Counted from the stretch's first letter, positions 47,211 through 56,712 are shown. The stretch is 64,000 bases of DNA from Ignavibacteria bacterium (GCA_030693705.1 JAUYAB010000063.1:123448-187447), one strand, 5' to 3'. The notes: generated from the sequence alone by a model not told the origin. Made by a program: numbers and translations.

Positions 47211-48658
47211 TTTTCTTTGTTAAGTAATTTAAACATCTGTGTTAATTCTTCACCAGTAAAAAATTTCGTTCCCCATGTAAATAAAATAATAATTATGCAA
47301 CTGATTAAAAAATAGATGACCAGAGGAAGAAACGCCAATAAATAAGCACTTGTTCCAAGCAAACAAGTCAACAAAAGTGTTCTCAAGAAATTGAAATGCA
47401 GAACAATTATTTTTTGATAGCCGAGAACAACTAAGAAAAAAATACTCCCTGCCAATAACGAAAAGAACTTTGCCCAAGACGCTCCAATAAATGAAAATAA
47501 CGGTGTCAAAAGAAAGAGTAATAAAATATTTGCTGCAACAATTATTAAAGCATATATAAAATTGAATTTCTGACAATTGGTAATTGTCAAAAGGTCAACC
47601 GAGAAATAATTGAAGAAGAGCAAAACTTGAGACCAAAATAAAAGAACCATAGGAATTGCAGCTTGGAGATACTCTCTTCCATAAACAATTTGGATAATAG
47701 CTTCGGCTTTGAAAGTGCAGAAAATTGAAATTGTAAATGAAATAAAAAAAAGAATTTTATATATCATATTGATAATAAAAGGAGCATTAGAATTTTTAAG
47801 TGAATTTTTTTTTACAATGATAGGAATAGCCGTAGTAATTAATGCATAAGGGATGATGCCAAATGGTAGCGTCAACTTTGCAGCTGCGGAATAAATCCCT
47901 GTTGAATGTTCTGACACGAGATACCGCAGCAAAAGAATATCAGCTTGTTGAAAAACTGTCAACAAAATAACATACCCAAACAACGGAAAAGACTCTATTA
48001 GCAACCATTTGGCGTTTTTTAGAGAAAATTTCAGATAAAACCCAAATCTCTTCTTCAAGAGATATAGAATTAACACAAAACCGGGAATGTTCGTCAACAC
48101 GTAACCAACGATTACAAAAAGTAATTTTTCAGAAGTTGCCGGTACTAATAAAATAAATAAAAGGAATAACAAATTATCAAAAATGGAAACCGCGCTCGGC
48201 AGATGCATTTTTAGTTTCACTTTAAAAGGAATATCAAGAAGTTCTCTAACATTTTGAAATTTTGCCGAGATAATTATGTTTATAAAAAATAAATTCGAGA
48301 GAAGTAATTCGAGAAAAGATACCTTTAACAAGAAGGCAAAAAGGTTGTACAAAACTGCCGTAAGTAAAAAGAAAATCACTCTGAGAGTAAGGCTAACGTT
48401 TATCAAATCAAAACTATTGTCCTCCTTTGAGAGTTCACGAAAGATAACCGGAGCAAAACCAAAATCAACAAATTTTGATAAAATTAGAACAACTGCTAGT
48501 AGAGCATTGAACTTCCCAAATTGTTCTACTCCCAAATATCGTGCAGTTAATGAAATCGAAAGAAAACTGCTTATTAAAGACACAATCTGACCAACGGCAA
48601 TAGAGAGCGCATTGCTCGCAAATGATTGACTATTCAAGGTTTTAGTGTTTACTTCCAA
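47183..48658 (-). CDS. Wzx-like O-unit flippase
   Basis: 491 residues with about 12-14 helices and the MOP-family N-terminus ALSIAVGQIVSLISSFLSISLTARYLG. It should flip the lipid-linked repeat unit to the periplasmic face for polymerisation by the Wzy-like protein next to it. Its 3' end overlaps the GT2 gene by 28 bases, and it lies 7 bp after the polymerase gene. Confidence 0.9.
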   Translation of the reverse strand: MEVNTKTLNSQSFASNALSIAVGQIVSLISSFLSISLTARYLGVEQFGKFNALLAVVLILSKFVDFGFAPVIFRELSKEDNSFDLINVSLTLRVIFFLLTAVLYNLFAFLLKVSFLELLLSNLFFINIIISAKFQNVRELLDIPFKVKLKMHLPSAVSIFDNLLFLLFILLVPATSEKLLFVIVGYVLTNIPGFVLILYLLKKRFGFYLKFSLKNAKWLLIESFPLFGYVILLTVFQQADILLLRYLVSEHSTGIYSAAAKLTLPFGIIPYALITTAIPIIVKKNSLKNSNAPFIINMIYKILFFISFTISIFCTFKAEAIIQIVYGREYLQAAIPMVLLFWSQVLLFFNYFSVDLLTITNCQKFNFIYALIIVAANILLLFLLTPLFSFIGASWAKFFSLLAGSIFFLVVLGYQKIIVLHFNFLRTLLLTCLLGTSAYLLAFLPLVIYFLISCIIIILFTWGTKFFTGEELTQMFKLLNKEKWAKKLRII

Positions 48659-48665
48659 GGGTAAC

Positions 48666-49994
48666 TTAATTTACTTGATGACGCTTCTGGTAATGCAAGC
48701 AAAATTTTTCTGCAAGTGGAAGAATAATTAAGAGCGATAATAGACTAAGAAACCAAACCGAAGTTCTTGTAATCATTACTAAAAAAGACATCGCAACAAT
48801 TAAGAACAGATAAACCAGAATTATAAAATCCCTCATCTTTCCTTGTTCAAAAAATTTGAACCAATAGAAAGTGGTGAGCAATCCAAGAAAAAACGGAAAT
48901 ATCAACAATCCAACGTCACCAAAATCAGCATGAATTTCCCTGAGATAAGTTCCTGTATTTGTCCACATTGGAATCCAATACCCTTTCTGAAAGAAACTCG
49001 GGTGATCTACTACTTCAAATTTAGAAAGCAAATTATAGACTGGTTGCAAACTGTTTTCTCCAAACATTGCCGTTTCGGAACCTTTTTCAAAATATTTGCT
49101 CAACACCCCAATATGAGAACTTGCATATAAATAAATTGAAGGACTGATCAATGCCCCACTATTAAATTGCTTTAGCGAAGATGACGAAGCTTTGAAAGTT
49201 TCATACGTACCTCGAAAAGATTTAACCAACGTTGCTCCACCAACAAAAACAATAATAATAACAGCGAAAGCAACAGCAGCATTTTTTTTTGTGATGATGA
49301 ATCTTTTACTCTCACCTAATGATGATAAATAATATTTAAATAGAAAGAACGAAATAACGAACTGTAAAAAGCCAATAAGAATGCCTGCCCGTCCGAAACT
49401 TGCAAATTCTTTTATTATTATTGATAAGAAAGGAAAAACTGCTGTAAGCGTAATTTTATTTTTGTAGGCTGTGTAAATACCAGCCAATACAACTGCAACA
49501 TAAGAAGCAATATAGAGATACGGAATCACTCCTTTGATTTCCCCATCTGTTCTTAAACGGTAAACTAAATTTGCTTTGACTAAAACTGTTTTAATATCTC
49601 CAAATTTTTGAATTAAAATATACCAATGCTGAATAGCGTTCACTAAACCAACAAAGGCAAAAATGAGAATTAATATTTTAAGAATCTTTCCATCTAAAAA
49701 AAAAAGGACTGGCAGTTCTGAATTCGACTGAAAGTCGCAGTTTTTCTTTCCATAATTCGCTCTCGCCACAAAAACGGTAATGGTTCCCAAGACAAATGTA
49801 AGATATCCATATAGAATAACTTCCCAAGCAAATGAAGATATTTCTATATAACTCATCAACTTCATTTGATAAAGAAAAATAATTACAGACCAAATTGCGG
49901 CATAAATATTCAAATGATTAAACCATCTGCCGAACATTTTTTTTGAAATAGCGAGTGTCAATAACAAAAGACAAAAGGTAATAATCTGCGGCAT
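48666..49994 (-). CDS. Wzy-like polysaccharide polymerase
   Basis: 442 residues, about 12 membrane helices, with a large periplasmic loop (about 260-370) near the C-terminal third, the pattern of O-antigen/Wzy polymerases (oligosaccharide repeat-unit polymerase family). Sequence conservation in this family is low, so the call rests on topology, length and its place between the chain-length regulator and the flippase. It joins lipid-linked repeat units in the periplasm. Confidence 0.82.
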   Translation of the reverse strand: MPQIITFCLLLLTLAISKKMFGRWFNHLNIYAAIWSVIIFLYQMKLMSYIEISSFAWEVILYGYLTFVLGTITVFVARANYGKKNCDFQSNSELPVLFFLDGKILKILILIFAFVGLVNAIQHWYILIQKFGDIKTVLVKANLVYRLRTDGEIKGVIPYLYIASYVAVVLAGIYTAYKNKITLTAVFPFLSIIIKEFASFGRAGILIGFLQFVISFFLFKYYLSSLGESKRFIITKKNAAVAFAVIIIVFVGGATLVKSFRGTYETFKASSSSLKQFNSGALISPSIYLYASSHIGVLSKYFEKGSETAMFGENSLQPVYNLLSKFEVVDHPSFFQKGYWIPMWTNTGTYLREIHADFGDVGLLIFPFFLGLLTTFYWFKFFEQGKMRDFIILVYLFLIVAMSFLVMITRTSVWFLSLLSLLIILPLAEKFCLHYQKRHQVN

Positions 49995-49996
49995 CT

Positions 49997-51211
49997 TTAC
50001 TGCTTTACTTTATACAACGACGACAATTTTGCGAAAAAACGGTGCTCAGCGATTAGAAGTGGATTGCCAAAGGCTTGAGCTTTCATTACACCATTGCCTC
50101 TTAGCACCAAAACAATATGAACAAAAAAAGCGAAAAACATAACAAACAAAATGATAAATAATTTTTTAGGTCCATTCTTTAACTGTGGAATCTGAGCTTT
50201 ATCCAGAACAGCAATAGTGGGTATTTTTTTCTGTTCTTCTACTTTTGCTTGCTCATACATTGGAAGCACAAGTTCTAATATTTTCGACTGAATTTCTACT
50301 TGTCTTAAATATCTAAAATAATTTAAGGTGATATCAGAAACTTTATTAAATGGGAAAAACACATTTGATTCCTTCGAAACATTATCAGAGTTTTTAAGTT
50401 CCATTACTTTCGCCTTAAGCATATTTACTTCAGCTAAAGCTCCTTGATATTGAGGTGAGTTTTCTCCATACTGTTGTTTGATAAAGTAAGTCGAGACTTC
50501 TTTTGCCATTAATTGAGCTTCTATCTCAGCAGCAGCTTTGACAGCAACGCTCAATTGCTCAGGAACAGCAAAGATGCCATATTTCTTTTGTAAAATATGC
50601 AAGGAATCTTCGGCAAATTTTAGATCCAGCAAGTTTTTCAAATACCTTTGCTCAATAAATTTTCTGTTGTTTAGAGCTTGCTCTATATTCAGTTTTATGT
50701 TAAGGCTATCCAACAAATAAATAAAATAATTAGCGATTTTTGCACATTCTACTGGGTTTTTATTGATCACACTTACTTCGATCATACTATATTCGTTCAA
50801 ATCAAAAGAGAGATCCCCTACGAACGCTTTTAATCCCTTGTCTAAATTATTATCGTCGATTTCATAATATTTTAGTAATTCAAATTTATTTATAACCATT
50901 GTCAACATCGTCCGACTGTTTAGAATTCCCAGAAGAACATCTTCGGAGGAATTCGCACTTCCAAAAAGTTTTGCACCTAATGAAACAGGGGAAGATTTCC
51001 CTCCAACTAAACCACTTAGTCCACTTAGCCCTAATGGACTTTCTGGAGGAATCATTACAACGGTTGTTGATTTATAAGTTTTTGGAATTAAAAAAGTAAT
51101 ACCAGTAGTAACTAATACTATCAGTAACAAATTTATAACGAGAAAATTTTTCCACCTAAAAAGGATATAAATATAATCTGAAAAACCTACTGATTTTTTC
51201 ACTTCGTCCAT
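49997..51211 (-). CDS. Wzz/GumC-type chain-length regulator
   Basis: 404 residues. An N-terminal membrane helix (about 22-43), an extended periplasmic coiled-coil domain with FLIPKTYKSTTVVMIPPESP (the family opening), and a C-terminal helix at about 358-378. No cytoplasmic tyrosine kinase domain is attached and none is seen nearby. It sets polymer length together with the Wzy-like protein. It lies 2 bp before the polymerase gene and about 48 bp after the export protein. Confidence 0.9.
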   Translation of the reverse strand: MDEVKKSVGFSDYIYILFRWKNFLVINLLLIVLVTTGITFLIPKTYKSTTVVMIPPESPLGLSGLSGLVGGKSSPVSLGAKLFGSANSSEDVLLGILNSRTMLTMVINKFELLKYYEIDDNNLDKGLKAFVGDLSFDLNEYSMIEVSVINKNPVECAKIANYFIYLLDSLNIKLNIEQALNNRKFIEQRYLKNLLDLKFAEDSLHILQKKYGIFAVPEQLSVAVKAAAEIEAQLMAKEVSTYFIKQQYGENSPQYQGALAEVNMLKAKVMELKNSDNVSKESNVFFPFNKVSDITLNYFRYLRQVEIQSKILELVLPMYEQAKVEEQKKIPTIAVLDKAQIPQLKNGPKKLFIILFVMFFAFFVHIVLVLRGNGVMKAQAFGNPLLIAEHRFFAKLSSLYKVKQ

Positions 51212-51258
51212 TTTTTACTCTAAAATTATTTTAGTTGAGAAAATTGATGAGCTTAATT

Positions 51259-52650
51259 TTATTTTTTAAACTGTATTACCAATAATAATACCGTTGCTAA
51301 CGCCGTAACAATACTACTTATCGCCATAACTCTATCCAAATAATAGCCAAAGGTTCGTACCGGTTCTTTGGGTAGCCAGATAAAATCGCCCGGTTCTATT
51401 GTATAAGAAACATCTTTTTCTATCTTTGTCCAACTCCGGCTTTTTCCTTTAATCAGATAAATATCTTCTTTTGCGTTTTGTCCTTTTCCGCCTGCTTTGG
51501 AGATATAATATTCGACACTTTTCCCATCGATAAAAGCTATGTATCCTGGAGTATAAACTTGCCCGAAAACATAAACAAGATTTAGTTTTTCGGGAATATG
51601 AATATAGTCTCCATGCCTGACTGAAAATTTGCTGGCTGCAGAAGAGGTATCATTTATCTTCGCAAAGTCCAATACTCCGTTTCCTCTTATAAAACGAAGT
51701 TTATTATCAATAGCTAATGAAACCGAATCTTCTTGAGTAAGTTCCGCCATACGGTTCATCAAAAATTGATCGAGTTCTTCCGAAAAAAGTGTTGATTTGA
51801 ATACGTTTGCGCCTCTAATCAGTTCTGCTCTGGAGAGATCTGCGGAAGGTAAAAACCCGCCGGCTTTTTCAATAACATCTCTTAATGTAGTTGACCCTTT
51901 CGAAATTGTTATAGTCCCCGGTCTGAAAACTTCGCCGGCTACGGTTACACTAAAATCCCTGCGAAAAGTCTCCTCCCCGAGAACAGTAATTCTGTCGCCT
52001 CTTTTTAGTAAGGGATTCTCAGAAATGTTAACGATCATTTTAGTCTCTTTTTCTCCCGATGCATCGAGTCTGCTAATTTCAACTGAAGTAACTTTTTCAA
52101 ATCCCTTATCGATACCTCCGGCAAAAAGGATCGCATCTTCTAATTTATCTCCTTCAACAAATTGAAATTTTGATGTTTGGTTTACAGCACCGGTAATAAA
52201 AACAAAATTTCTTTCCCGGTCGACAAAAGGAAAGATAATTACATCATCATTTTGAAGATATGGATTTTGAGTATAGTCTGCCGTAAATCGATATTTTTCT
52301 ATGTCTATCGTTACTTTCTGCCCGTTTACTCTTTTAACTTGAATATCTCTTTTTGTGAAATCAGCAAGTTGCCTGAAAACTAATTCCCTTTGTTCAGCAT
52401 TTGCCGTTGTTCCGACTCGTTCACTCTTTGCCGCATTAAAAATTCTGGTTACAAACTGATCAACTCTTTCCCCGATCACAGCAGGAAAAGTTCCGGTTAC
52501 TATAAAATCTCCGCCGATCGTTACACTTATTGTACTTTGCCTTGGGGTTGAATCAAAATTGAATTCATTTTTATTTTGGGATAGTATGAAACTTTGGGAA
52601 AGTATAACTACCGTAAAGAGAGCTAATTTCGCATTTATTTTTTTCTGCAT
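51259..52650 (-). CDS. SLBB-domain polysaccharide export protein (Wza-like)
   Basis: 463 residues. A signal peptide (residues 1-25, no lipobox Cys) is followed by a polysaccharide export region (ISVTIGGDFIVTGTFPAVIG), then SLBB domains with the V.G.V..PG pattern: VFITGAVNQTSKFQF, VTVAGEVFRPGTITI and VYVFGQVYTPGYIAF. A C-terminal hydrophobic helix (about 437-460) ends in KK. It forms the outer-membrane or periplasmic part of the export channel. It is the first gene of the minus-strand cluster, so the promoter for the cluster probably lies in 52651-52760. Confidence 0.9.
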   Translation of the reverse strand: MQKKINAKLALFTVVILSQSFILSQNKNEFNFDSTPRQSTISVTIGGDFIVTGTFPAVIGERVDQFVTRIFNAAKSERVGTTANAEQRELVFRQLADFTKRDIQVKRVNGQKVTIDIEKYRFTADYTQNPYLQNDDVIIFPFVDRERNFVFITGAVNQTSKFQFVEGDKLEDAILFAGGIDKGFEKVTSVEISRLDASGEKETKMIVNISENPLLKRGDRITVLGEETFRRDFSVTVAGEVFRPGTITISKGSTTLRDVIEKAGGFLPSADLSRAELIRGANVFKSTLFSEELDQFLMNRMAELTQEDSVSLAIDNKLRFIRGNGVLDFAKINDTSSAASKFSVRHGDYIHIPEKLNLVYVFGQVYTPGYIAFIDGKSVEYYISKAGGKGQNAKEDIYLIKGKSRSWTKIEKDVSYTIEPGDFIWLPKEPVRTFGYYLDRVMAISSIVTALATVLLLVIQFKK

Positions 52651-53022
52651 AGAGTAAACTAATTATTATTAATAAGTTCAAAGTTAATTATAAATTATAA
52701 AATATTTGTGGAAAATTTTTCCCCTAAATCAAATTATTTAAGATTTTTAGAGGTTGTTTAGCAAGGGAGATGGACTTTGTCTTTTTATTCCCGAAATTGA
52801 TCCAAAGCAAAGATTAAAAAAAACTATTGACTTTGTGGATAAAAAAGGTAAAATTACTTATGAAGTTTTATTTATTCTTAAACTTCCGCTTGCAGTTAGG
52901 CGTCTAAAAAAATAATTAGGGAATTTTTTATACAAAAATTCTGTTTCATTTAAAAGAGAAGGAATGTTATAGACCACTTGATACCTTGAGTACTGTTCAA
53001 TAAACAAACAAAAGGTGAAACT
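52651..53022. other. gap between polysaccharide cluster and small gene
   Basis: About 370 bp without a clear full gene. On the minus strand, upstream of the export-protein gene, the words TATAAT and TAACTTTG (a match to the Bacteroidota -7 form TAnnTTTG) occur at about 52675-52710, but a -33 element is not obvious. On the plus strand a 53-codon coding-like fragment is present at 52754-52915. Confidence 0.4.
52754..52915 (+). pseudogene. short coding-like fragment
   Basis: From TTG 52754, after an in-frame stop just upstream, 53 codons read MFSKGDGLCLFIPEIDPKQR and continue with a KTIDFVDKKGKITYEVLFI segment, then LPLAVRRLKK and a stop at 52913-52915. The composition is protein-like and unlike the AT-rich intergenic DNA around it, so it may be the remnant of a longer gene that lost its 5' part, or a short real protein. 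I recognise no family. Confidence 0.3.
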
Positions 53023-53271
53023 ATGCTAACTGTAAAATCAAAAATGGAAAATCCGTTAGCTGATCTTATCAGCGATGACATTTACCAGTTATTGAATGAT
53101 CATGGATTAATTGATGAAAAATCGGTTCGTGATTATAAAATTCGCAAACAATTTAGAACGCTCCGCACAAGCAAAATAAGTGCAGGTGACGCTATTGATG
53201 CGATTAGAGAAGAATATCCTTACCTTCAATTTGACACCATTAGAAAAATTGTCTATCAGCTTAGTAAGTAA
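53023..53271 (+). CDS. small conserved-looking protein, unknown function
   Basis: 82 residues, probably helical: IYQLLNDHGLIDEKSVRDYKI, RTLRTSKISAGDAIDAI, YLQFDTIRKIVYQL. The spacing of helices recalls small helical DNA-binding or ribosome-associated proteins, but no family is recognised. An AGGTG ribosome site precedes the ATG. A strong terminator follows after 84 bp, so it is a single-gene unit, possibly abundantly transcribed. Confidence 0.7.
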   Translation: MLTVKSKMENPLADLISDDIYQLLNDHGLIDEKSVRDYKIRKQFRTLRTSKISAGDAIDAIREEYPYLQFDTIRKIVYQLSK

Positions 53272-53354
53272 TCATTGACAATGTGCCTTTGAAGTTCTAT
53301 ATTTTCATTGTCTTTCTTGTAGATTTCTCCCCTGATCTGCAAGATTATACAGAC

Positions 53355-53390
53355 AACCCAGTGTTTTCCCCGACACTGGGTTTTTATTTT
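53355..53390 (+). terminator. intrinsic terminator of the 82-residue gene
   Basis: AACCCAGTGT (53355-53364) pairs with ACACTGGGTT (53373-53382) across an 8-base loop, followed by TTTATTTT. This is a classic Rho-independent terminator for the plus-strand gene at 53023. The next gene starts 23 bp later, so a promoter for it would have to overlap, or readthrough occurs. Confidence 0.9.
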
Positions 53391-53412
53391 ACTTTTTTTA
53401 TGAGAGACTTAT

Positions 53413-53685
53413 ATGGCAAAATCAGTTAGAAAAAAAGGAAACATAAAAGTATCAAAAGTTTTATCCTCTCCTTTTAATATTTATTGGTCAAAAACAAACT
53501 ATATAGTGTTAGCCTTAGGGTTACTATCTGCTATACTCGGGTATTATTTCCTTTCCGTAAAACCGTGGAATAGTTCAGTATCTCTTTATCTGGCTCCCGT
53601 TATTCTTGTTCTCGTTTACATTGTTTTTTTTCCTCTCTCTATTTTGATCAAAAAGAAAGAACCGACCGAACAGGAATCAAAATAA
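53413..53685 (+). CDS. small two-helix membrane protein (DUF3098-like)
   Basis: 90 residues. A basic N-terminus (MAKSVRKKGNIKV) is followed by YWSKTNYIVLALGLLSAILGYYFL and a second helix around LAPVILVLVYIVFFPLSIL, with a charged tail. The NYI..LGLL..ILGYY pattern followed by a second helix is like the DUF3098 membrane family of Bacteroidota, but the match is loose. Its stop is 1 bp from the next gene's GTG start, so it is co-transcribed with the EutN-like gene and dprA. Confidence 0.7.
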   Translation: MAKSVRKKGNIKVSKVLSSPFNIYWSKTNYIVLALGLLSAILGYYFLSVKPWNSSVSLYLAPVILVLVYIVFFPLSILIKKKEPTEQESK

Positions 53686-53686
53686 C

Positions 53687-53971
53687 GTGGTGCTCGCTAA
53701 AGTTAAAGGGAATGTGGTTTCAACACATAAGAACGAGCACCTCAACGGTAACAAATTGATGGTAGTTCATCAGATTGATCTTGAGGGAAATTTTATGGGT
53801 AAACAGGATGTTGTCGCAATTGATTTAATCGATTCCGGAATAGGCGACACCGTGCTTCTTGTTCAAGAAGGAGATGCAGTTCAACAGATTTTAGGCCATA
53901 AAAAAGCGCCGGTTCACTCAATTATTGTTGCTATTGTTGATAAAATCGATCACTTAAACTCAAAAGAATAA
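53687..53971 (+). CDS. EutN/CcmL-type pentameric vertex protein, outside a microcompartment locus
   Basis: 94 residues. It matches the EutN/CcmL fold: LAKVKGNVVSTHKNEHLNGNKLMVVHQID at the start, VVAIDLIDSGIGDTVLLVQEG in the middle (family A.D..GAG.G..V), and SIIVAIVDKID at the end (family IVGIVD). In bacterial microcompartments these proteins cap shell vertices. No BMC shell gene, encapsulated enzyme or other BMC gene is nearby, so it may have another role here. It starts at GTG with an AGGA site 11 bases upstream, and stops 2 bp before dprA. Confidence 0.88.
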   Translation: MVLAKVKGNVVSTHKNEHLNGNKLMVVHQIDLEGNFMGKQDVVAIDLIDSGIGDTVLLVQEGDAVQQILGHKKAPVHSIIVAIVDKIDHLNSKE

Positions 53972-53973
53972 TT

Positions 53974-55095
53974 TTGGCGGGAACATCTTTCAAAGAATTT
54001 GCTCAACTCCGCTTTCTTCTTTCGATTGAGGGAATCGGTCCGGTAAAAATAAGAAATCTCCTTTCTTCTTTCCATTCAATTGATAATATTTTAGAAGCTG
54101 ACCCAACTTCATTTTCTGATGTTGAAGGGATCGGGATTTTTCTTTCTAAAAAATTATCTGAAGCTAAAAAAAATATCCCGTCATCCTTCTCAAAATTTGA
54201 AAAAGAATTTTCAATACTGACGTCTCAAGGAATTAAAGCCATCTCGTTTTTTGATGAAGCCTACCCAAATCTTCTTAAAAAAATTTATGACCCTCCGATG
54301 ATCATTTATGTGAAAGGTGATTTCATTGAGAAAGATAATTATTCCATTGCGATCGTTGGAACACGTCAGCCAACAATTTATGGAAAAATCCAAGCAGAAA
54401 AATTTTCATCCGAATTAGCTTCTCAAGGCATAACCATTACAAGCGGGTTGGCGAGAGGAATCGATTCGGTTGCACATCAATCCGCATTAAAAGCAAATGG
54501 TAGAACTATTGCAGTTCTTGGCTGTGGAATCAACATTATCTATCCACCGGAAAATAAAAAATTGTACGAACAAATTCCCGAACATGGAATGTTGATAAGC
54601 GAATTTCCTTTAGGAACAAAACCCGATGCACAAAACTTCCCTTCACGGAATAGAATAATTTCCGGATTAAGTCTTGGCTGCGTTGTGGTTGAATCGGGAA
54701 TTCAAGGCGGGGCTTTGCAGACGGCGGAGTTTGCTTTGGATCAAGGAAGAGAAGTTTTTGTGATACCGGGGAATTTAGGAATAAAGCAGTCGGAAGGCAC
54801 AAATGCGTTAATACAGCAAAGTGGCGGCAAACTTGTTAGAAACCCGGAAGATATCCTTATCGAACTCGAACTAAAATTAAAACCGGTGATCGGAAAAACG
54901 ATTCCCAAACCTCATGTTGATTTATCTCTTTTTGAACAAAAAATTTTAACTGTCCTTGACAATAAAGAATTGCAAATTGATAATATTGCAACTCAAACCG
55001 GTCTTTCAACCTCAGATTGTTTGGTTAATTTACTTACACTTGAATTTAAAGGATTGGTAAAGCAGCTTCCGGGGAAAGTGTTCATCTCCACTTAG
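53974..55095 (+). CDS. dprA: DNA-processing protein DprA
   Basis: 373 residues. An N-terminal helix-hairpin-helix-like region (SIEGIGPVKIRNLL, DVEGIGIFLSKKL), then the Rossmann DprA domain: VGTRQPTIYGK, SGLARGIDSVAHQSAL, LGCGINIIYPPEN, SEFPLGTKP, NFPSRNRIISGLS, VVESGIQGGALQTAEFALDQGREVFVIPG. The C-terminus has a winged-helix-like part. It loads RecA on incoming single-stranded DNA in transformation. The start is TTG, 2 bp after the EutN-like stop. No other competence gene is in the window. Confidence 0.95.
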   Translation: MAGTSFKEFAQLRFLLSIEGIGPVKIRNLLSSFHSIDNILEADPTSFSDVEGIGIFLSKKLSEAKKNIPSSFSKFEKEFSILTSQGIKAISFFDEAYPNLLKKIYDPPMIIYVKGDFIEKDNYSIAIVGTRQPTIYGKIQAEKFSSELASQGITITSGLARGIDSVAHQSALKANGRTIAVLGCGINIIYPPENKKLYEQIPEHGMLISEFPLGTKPDAQNFPSRNRIISGLSLGCVVVESGIQGGALQTAEFALDQGREVFVIPGNLGIKQSEGTNALIQQSGGKLVRNPEDILIELELKLKPVIGKTIPKPHVDLSLFEQKILTVLDNKELQIDNIATQTGLSTSDCLVNLLTLEFKGLVKQLPGKVFIST

Positions 55096-55098
55096 GCG

Positions 55099-56397
55099 TC
55101 ATTCATACTTCTTGAATTTTTTCCACAACGACTTTAATCGATCCTTCAAAGTTTTTTCTTGTCCAAGTTCCGAAGGGAAATAATATTGAGTTCCCTTCAA
55201 CTCTTCCGGGAAATAATTCTCTTCAACAAAATGATCTTTAAACTCATGGGCATATTTATATTCTTTGCCGTAGCCGAGTTTCTTCATCAAGGCGGTCGGC
55301 GCATTCCGTAAATGAAGCGGAACTTTATAGAATGGTTTTTGCTCAACATCTTTAAGAGCTTTTTCTATTGCAGAATAGGAAGCGTTACTTTTAGCCGAAG
55401 AGGCTAAATAGGTTGCACATTGAGCAAGAATTATTCTCGATTCCGGCATACCGATTTTTGAAACTGCAGAAAAACAAGCCTCCGCAAGCAACAAGGCATT
55501 TGGTGATGCATTTCCAATATCTTCCGAAGCCAGGATAATCATTCTTCTTGCAATAAATAAAGGGTCTTCGCCTCCGGCTAACATTCTTGCCATCCAATAT
55601 AATGCTGCATCCGGATCACTACCGCGAATACTTTTTATAAAAGCGGAAATTAGATTGAAATGTTCTTCGCCATCTTTATCGTACAAAATATTTTTTTGCT
55701 GAACAACATTCTCAAAAACTTCTTTGGTTAATTCGATCTTTTCTTTTTCTTTTTCCTGAAGAACCGCTGCTTCAAGGATGTTTAGCATTGTTCGCGCATC
55801 TCCACCGGAGAGATAAAGAAGAAAATCTTTGTCGACGATATTTATGGGATAGGATGAAAGTAAGTCATCTTTTTTTAGAGCCGAATCGATAATATTTTCA
55901 AGTTCTTCTTTTTCCAATTCTTTTAAAGTAAAAATTCTCATTCGTGAACGCAAAGCAGAAATCACTTCAAAAGATGGATTTTCTGTTGTTGCGCCGATCA
56001 AGGTAAGCAAGCCTGATTCCACCGCGCTTAAGAGAGCATCTTGCTGCGCTTTGTTAAAGCGGTGAATTTCATCGATGAACAAAATTGTTTTTTTATGATG
56101 CTCTCGATTCTTTGTAGCGGCGGAAATAATTTCTCTGATTTCTTTTACGCCGGAAGAGACAGCATTGATTTGAAAAAAATCTGATTTGGTATTCAGTGCA
56201 ATTAATTTTGCAATTGTAGTTTTTCCCGTGCCGGGAGGACCCCATAAAATAAAGGATGAAAGAGCATCCGATTCAATCATCGACCGGATCGGTTTTCCTT
56301 TTCCAAGTAAATGTTCCTGTCCGAAAAAAAAATCCAGACTCACGGGTCTCGCTCGTTCGGCTAAGGGAATGTTCAAATTGGATTGGTCGGTTTTCAA
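55099..56397 (-). CDS. rarA: replication-associated recombination protein A (MgsA/RarA)
   Basis: 432 residues of the clamp-loader-like AAA+ family. Walker [10 protein letters not shown] (53-61), Walker B FIDEIHRF (107-114, DEIH 109-112), sensor 1 [11 protein letters not shown], Arg finger region ALRSRMR and the C-terminal tetramerisation part ([30 protein letters not shown]). It acts at stalled forks. It is the last gene of the metF-to-rarA operon and converges with dprA only 3 bp away. Confidence 0.95.
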   Translation of the reverse strand: MKTDQSNLNIPLAERARPVSLDFFFGQEHLLGKGKPIRSMIESDALSSFILWGPPGTGKTTIAKLIALNTKSDFFQINAVSSGVKEIREIISAATKNREHHKKTILFIDEIHRFNKAQQDALLSAVESGLLTLIGATTENPSFEVISALRSRMRIFTLKELEKEELENIIDSALKKDDLLSSYPINIVDKDFLLYLSGGDARTMLNILEAAVLQEKEKEKIELTKEVFENVVQQKNILYDKDGEEHFNLISAFIKSIRGSDPDAALYWMARMLAGGEDPLFIARRMIILASEDIGNASPNALLLAEACFSAVSKIGMPESRIILAQCATYLASSAKSNASYSAIEKALKDVEQKPFYKVPLHLRNAPTALMKKLGYGKEYKYAHEFKDHFVEENYFPEELKGTQYYFPSELGQEKTLKDRLKSLWKKFKKYE

Positions 56398-56415
56398 AAT
56401 ATTTGTGGAATAAAA

Positions 56416-56712
56416 TTATTGTTTTTCGATTTTGATAATGATTTCATTTTTCTTACTCATCGAGTATTTCTCCCGCGCAACCCTCTCAATCTTCGCCGGG
56501 ATTTTTTTTATGAGCGAATCATTTTCCGCTGAAATTATTTTGTTCTCTTCCTTCAATTTGTTCACCACAGCTTTTAGCGAGTCAACTTCACTTTTCACTT
56601 TTACATATTTAATGATCCCTGTTTCATTAAAAGAGAGATAAGCAAATCCAGCCAGGGCGATAGTAAAAAATATTACCAGAAGAATTTTTTGTTTCGATAA
56701 ATTTAGTTTCAT
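56416..56712 (-). CDS. cell-division septum protein FtsB/DivIC
   Basis: 98 residues. One N-terminal membrane helix (about 8-28: ILLVIFFTIALAGFAYLSF), then a leucine-rich coiled coil (VDSLKAVVNKLKEENKIISAENDSL), then the C-terminal IERVAREKYSMSKKNEIIIKI, the family signature. It bridges divisome proteins at the septum. It overlaps ddl by 4 bases, placing cell division next to peptidoglycan-precursor synthesis. Confidence 0.9.
   Translation of the reverse strand: MKLNLSKQKILLVIFFTIALAGFAYLSFNETGIIKYVKVKSEVDSLKAVVNKLKEENKIISAENDSLIKKIPAKIERVAREKYSMSKKNEIIIKIEKQ

Noticed and set aside
53687..53971. Part of a bacterial microcompartment operon
   Set aside because: Only the vertex-type protein is present; neighbours are a membrane protein and dprA, with no shell hexamers or enzymes.
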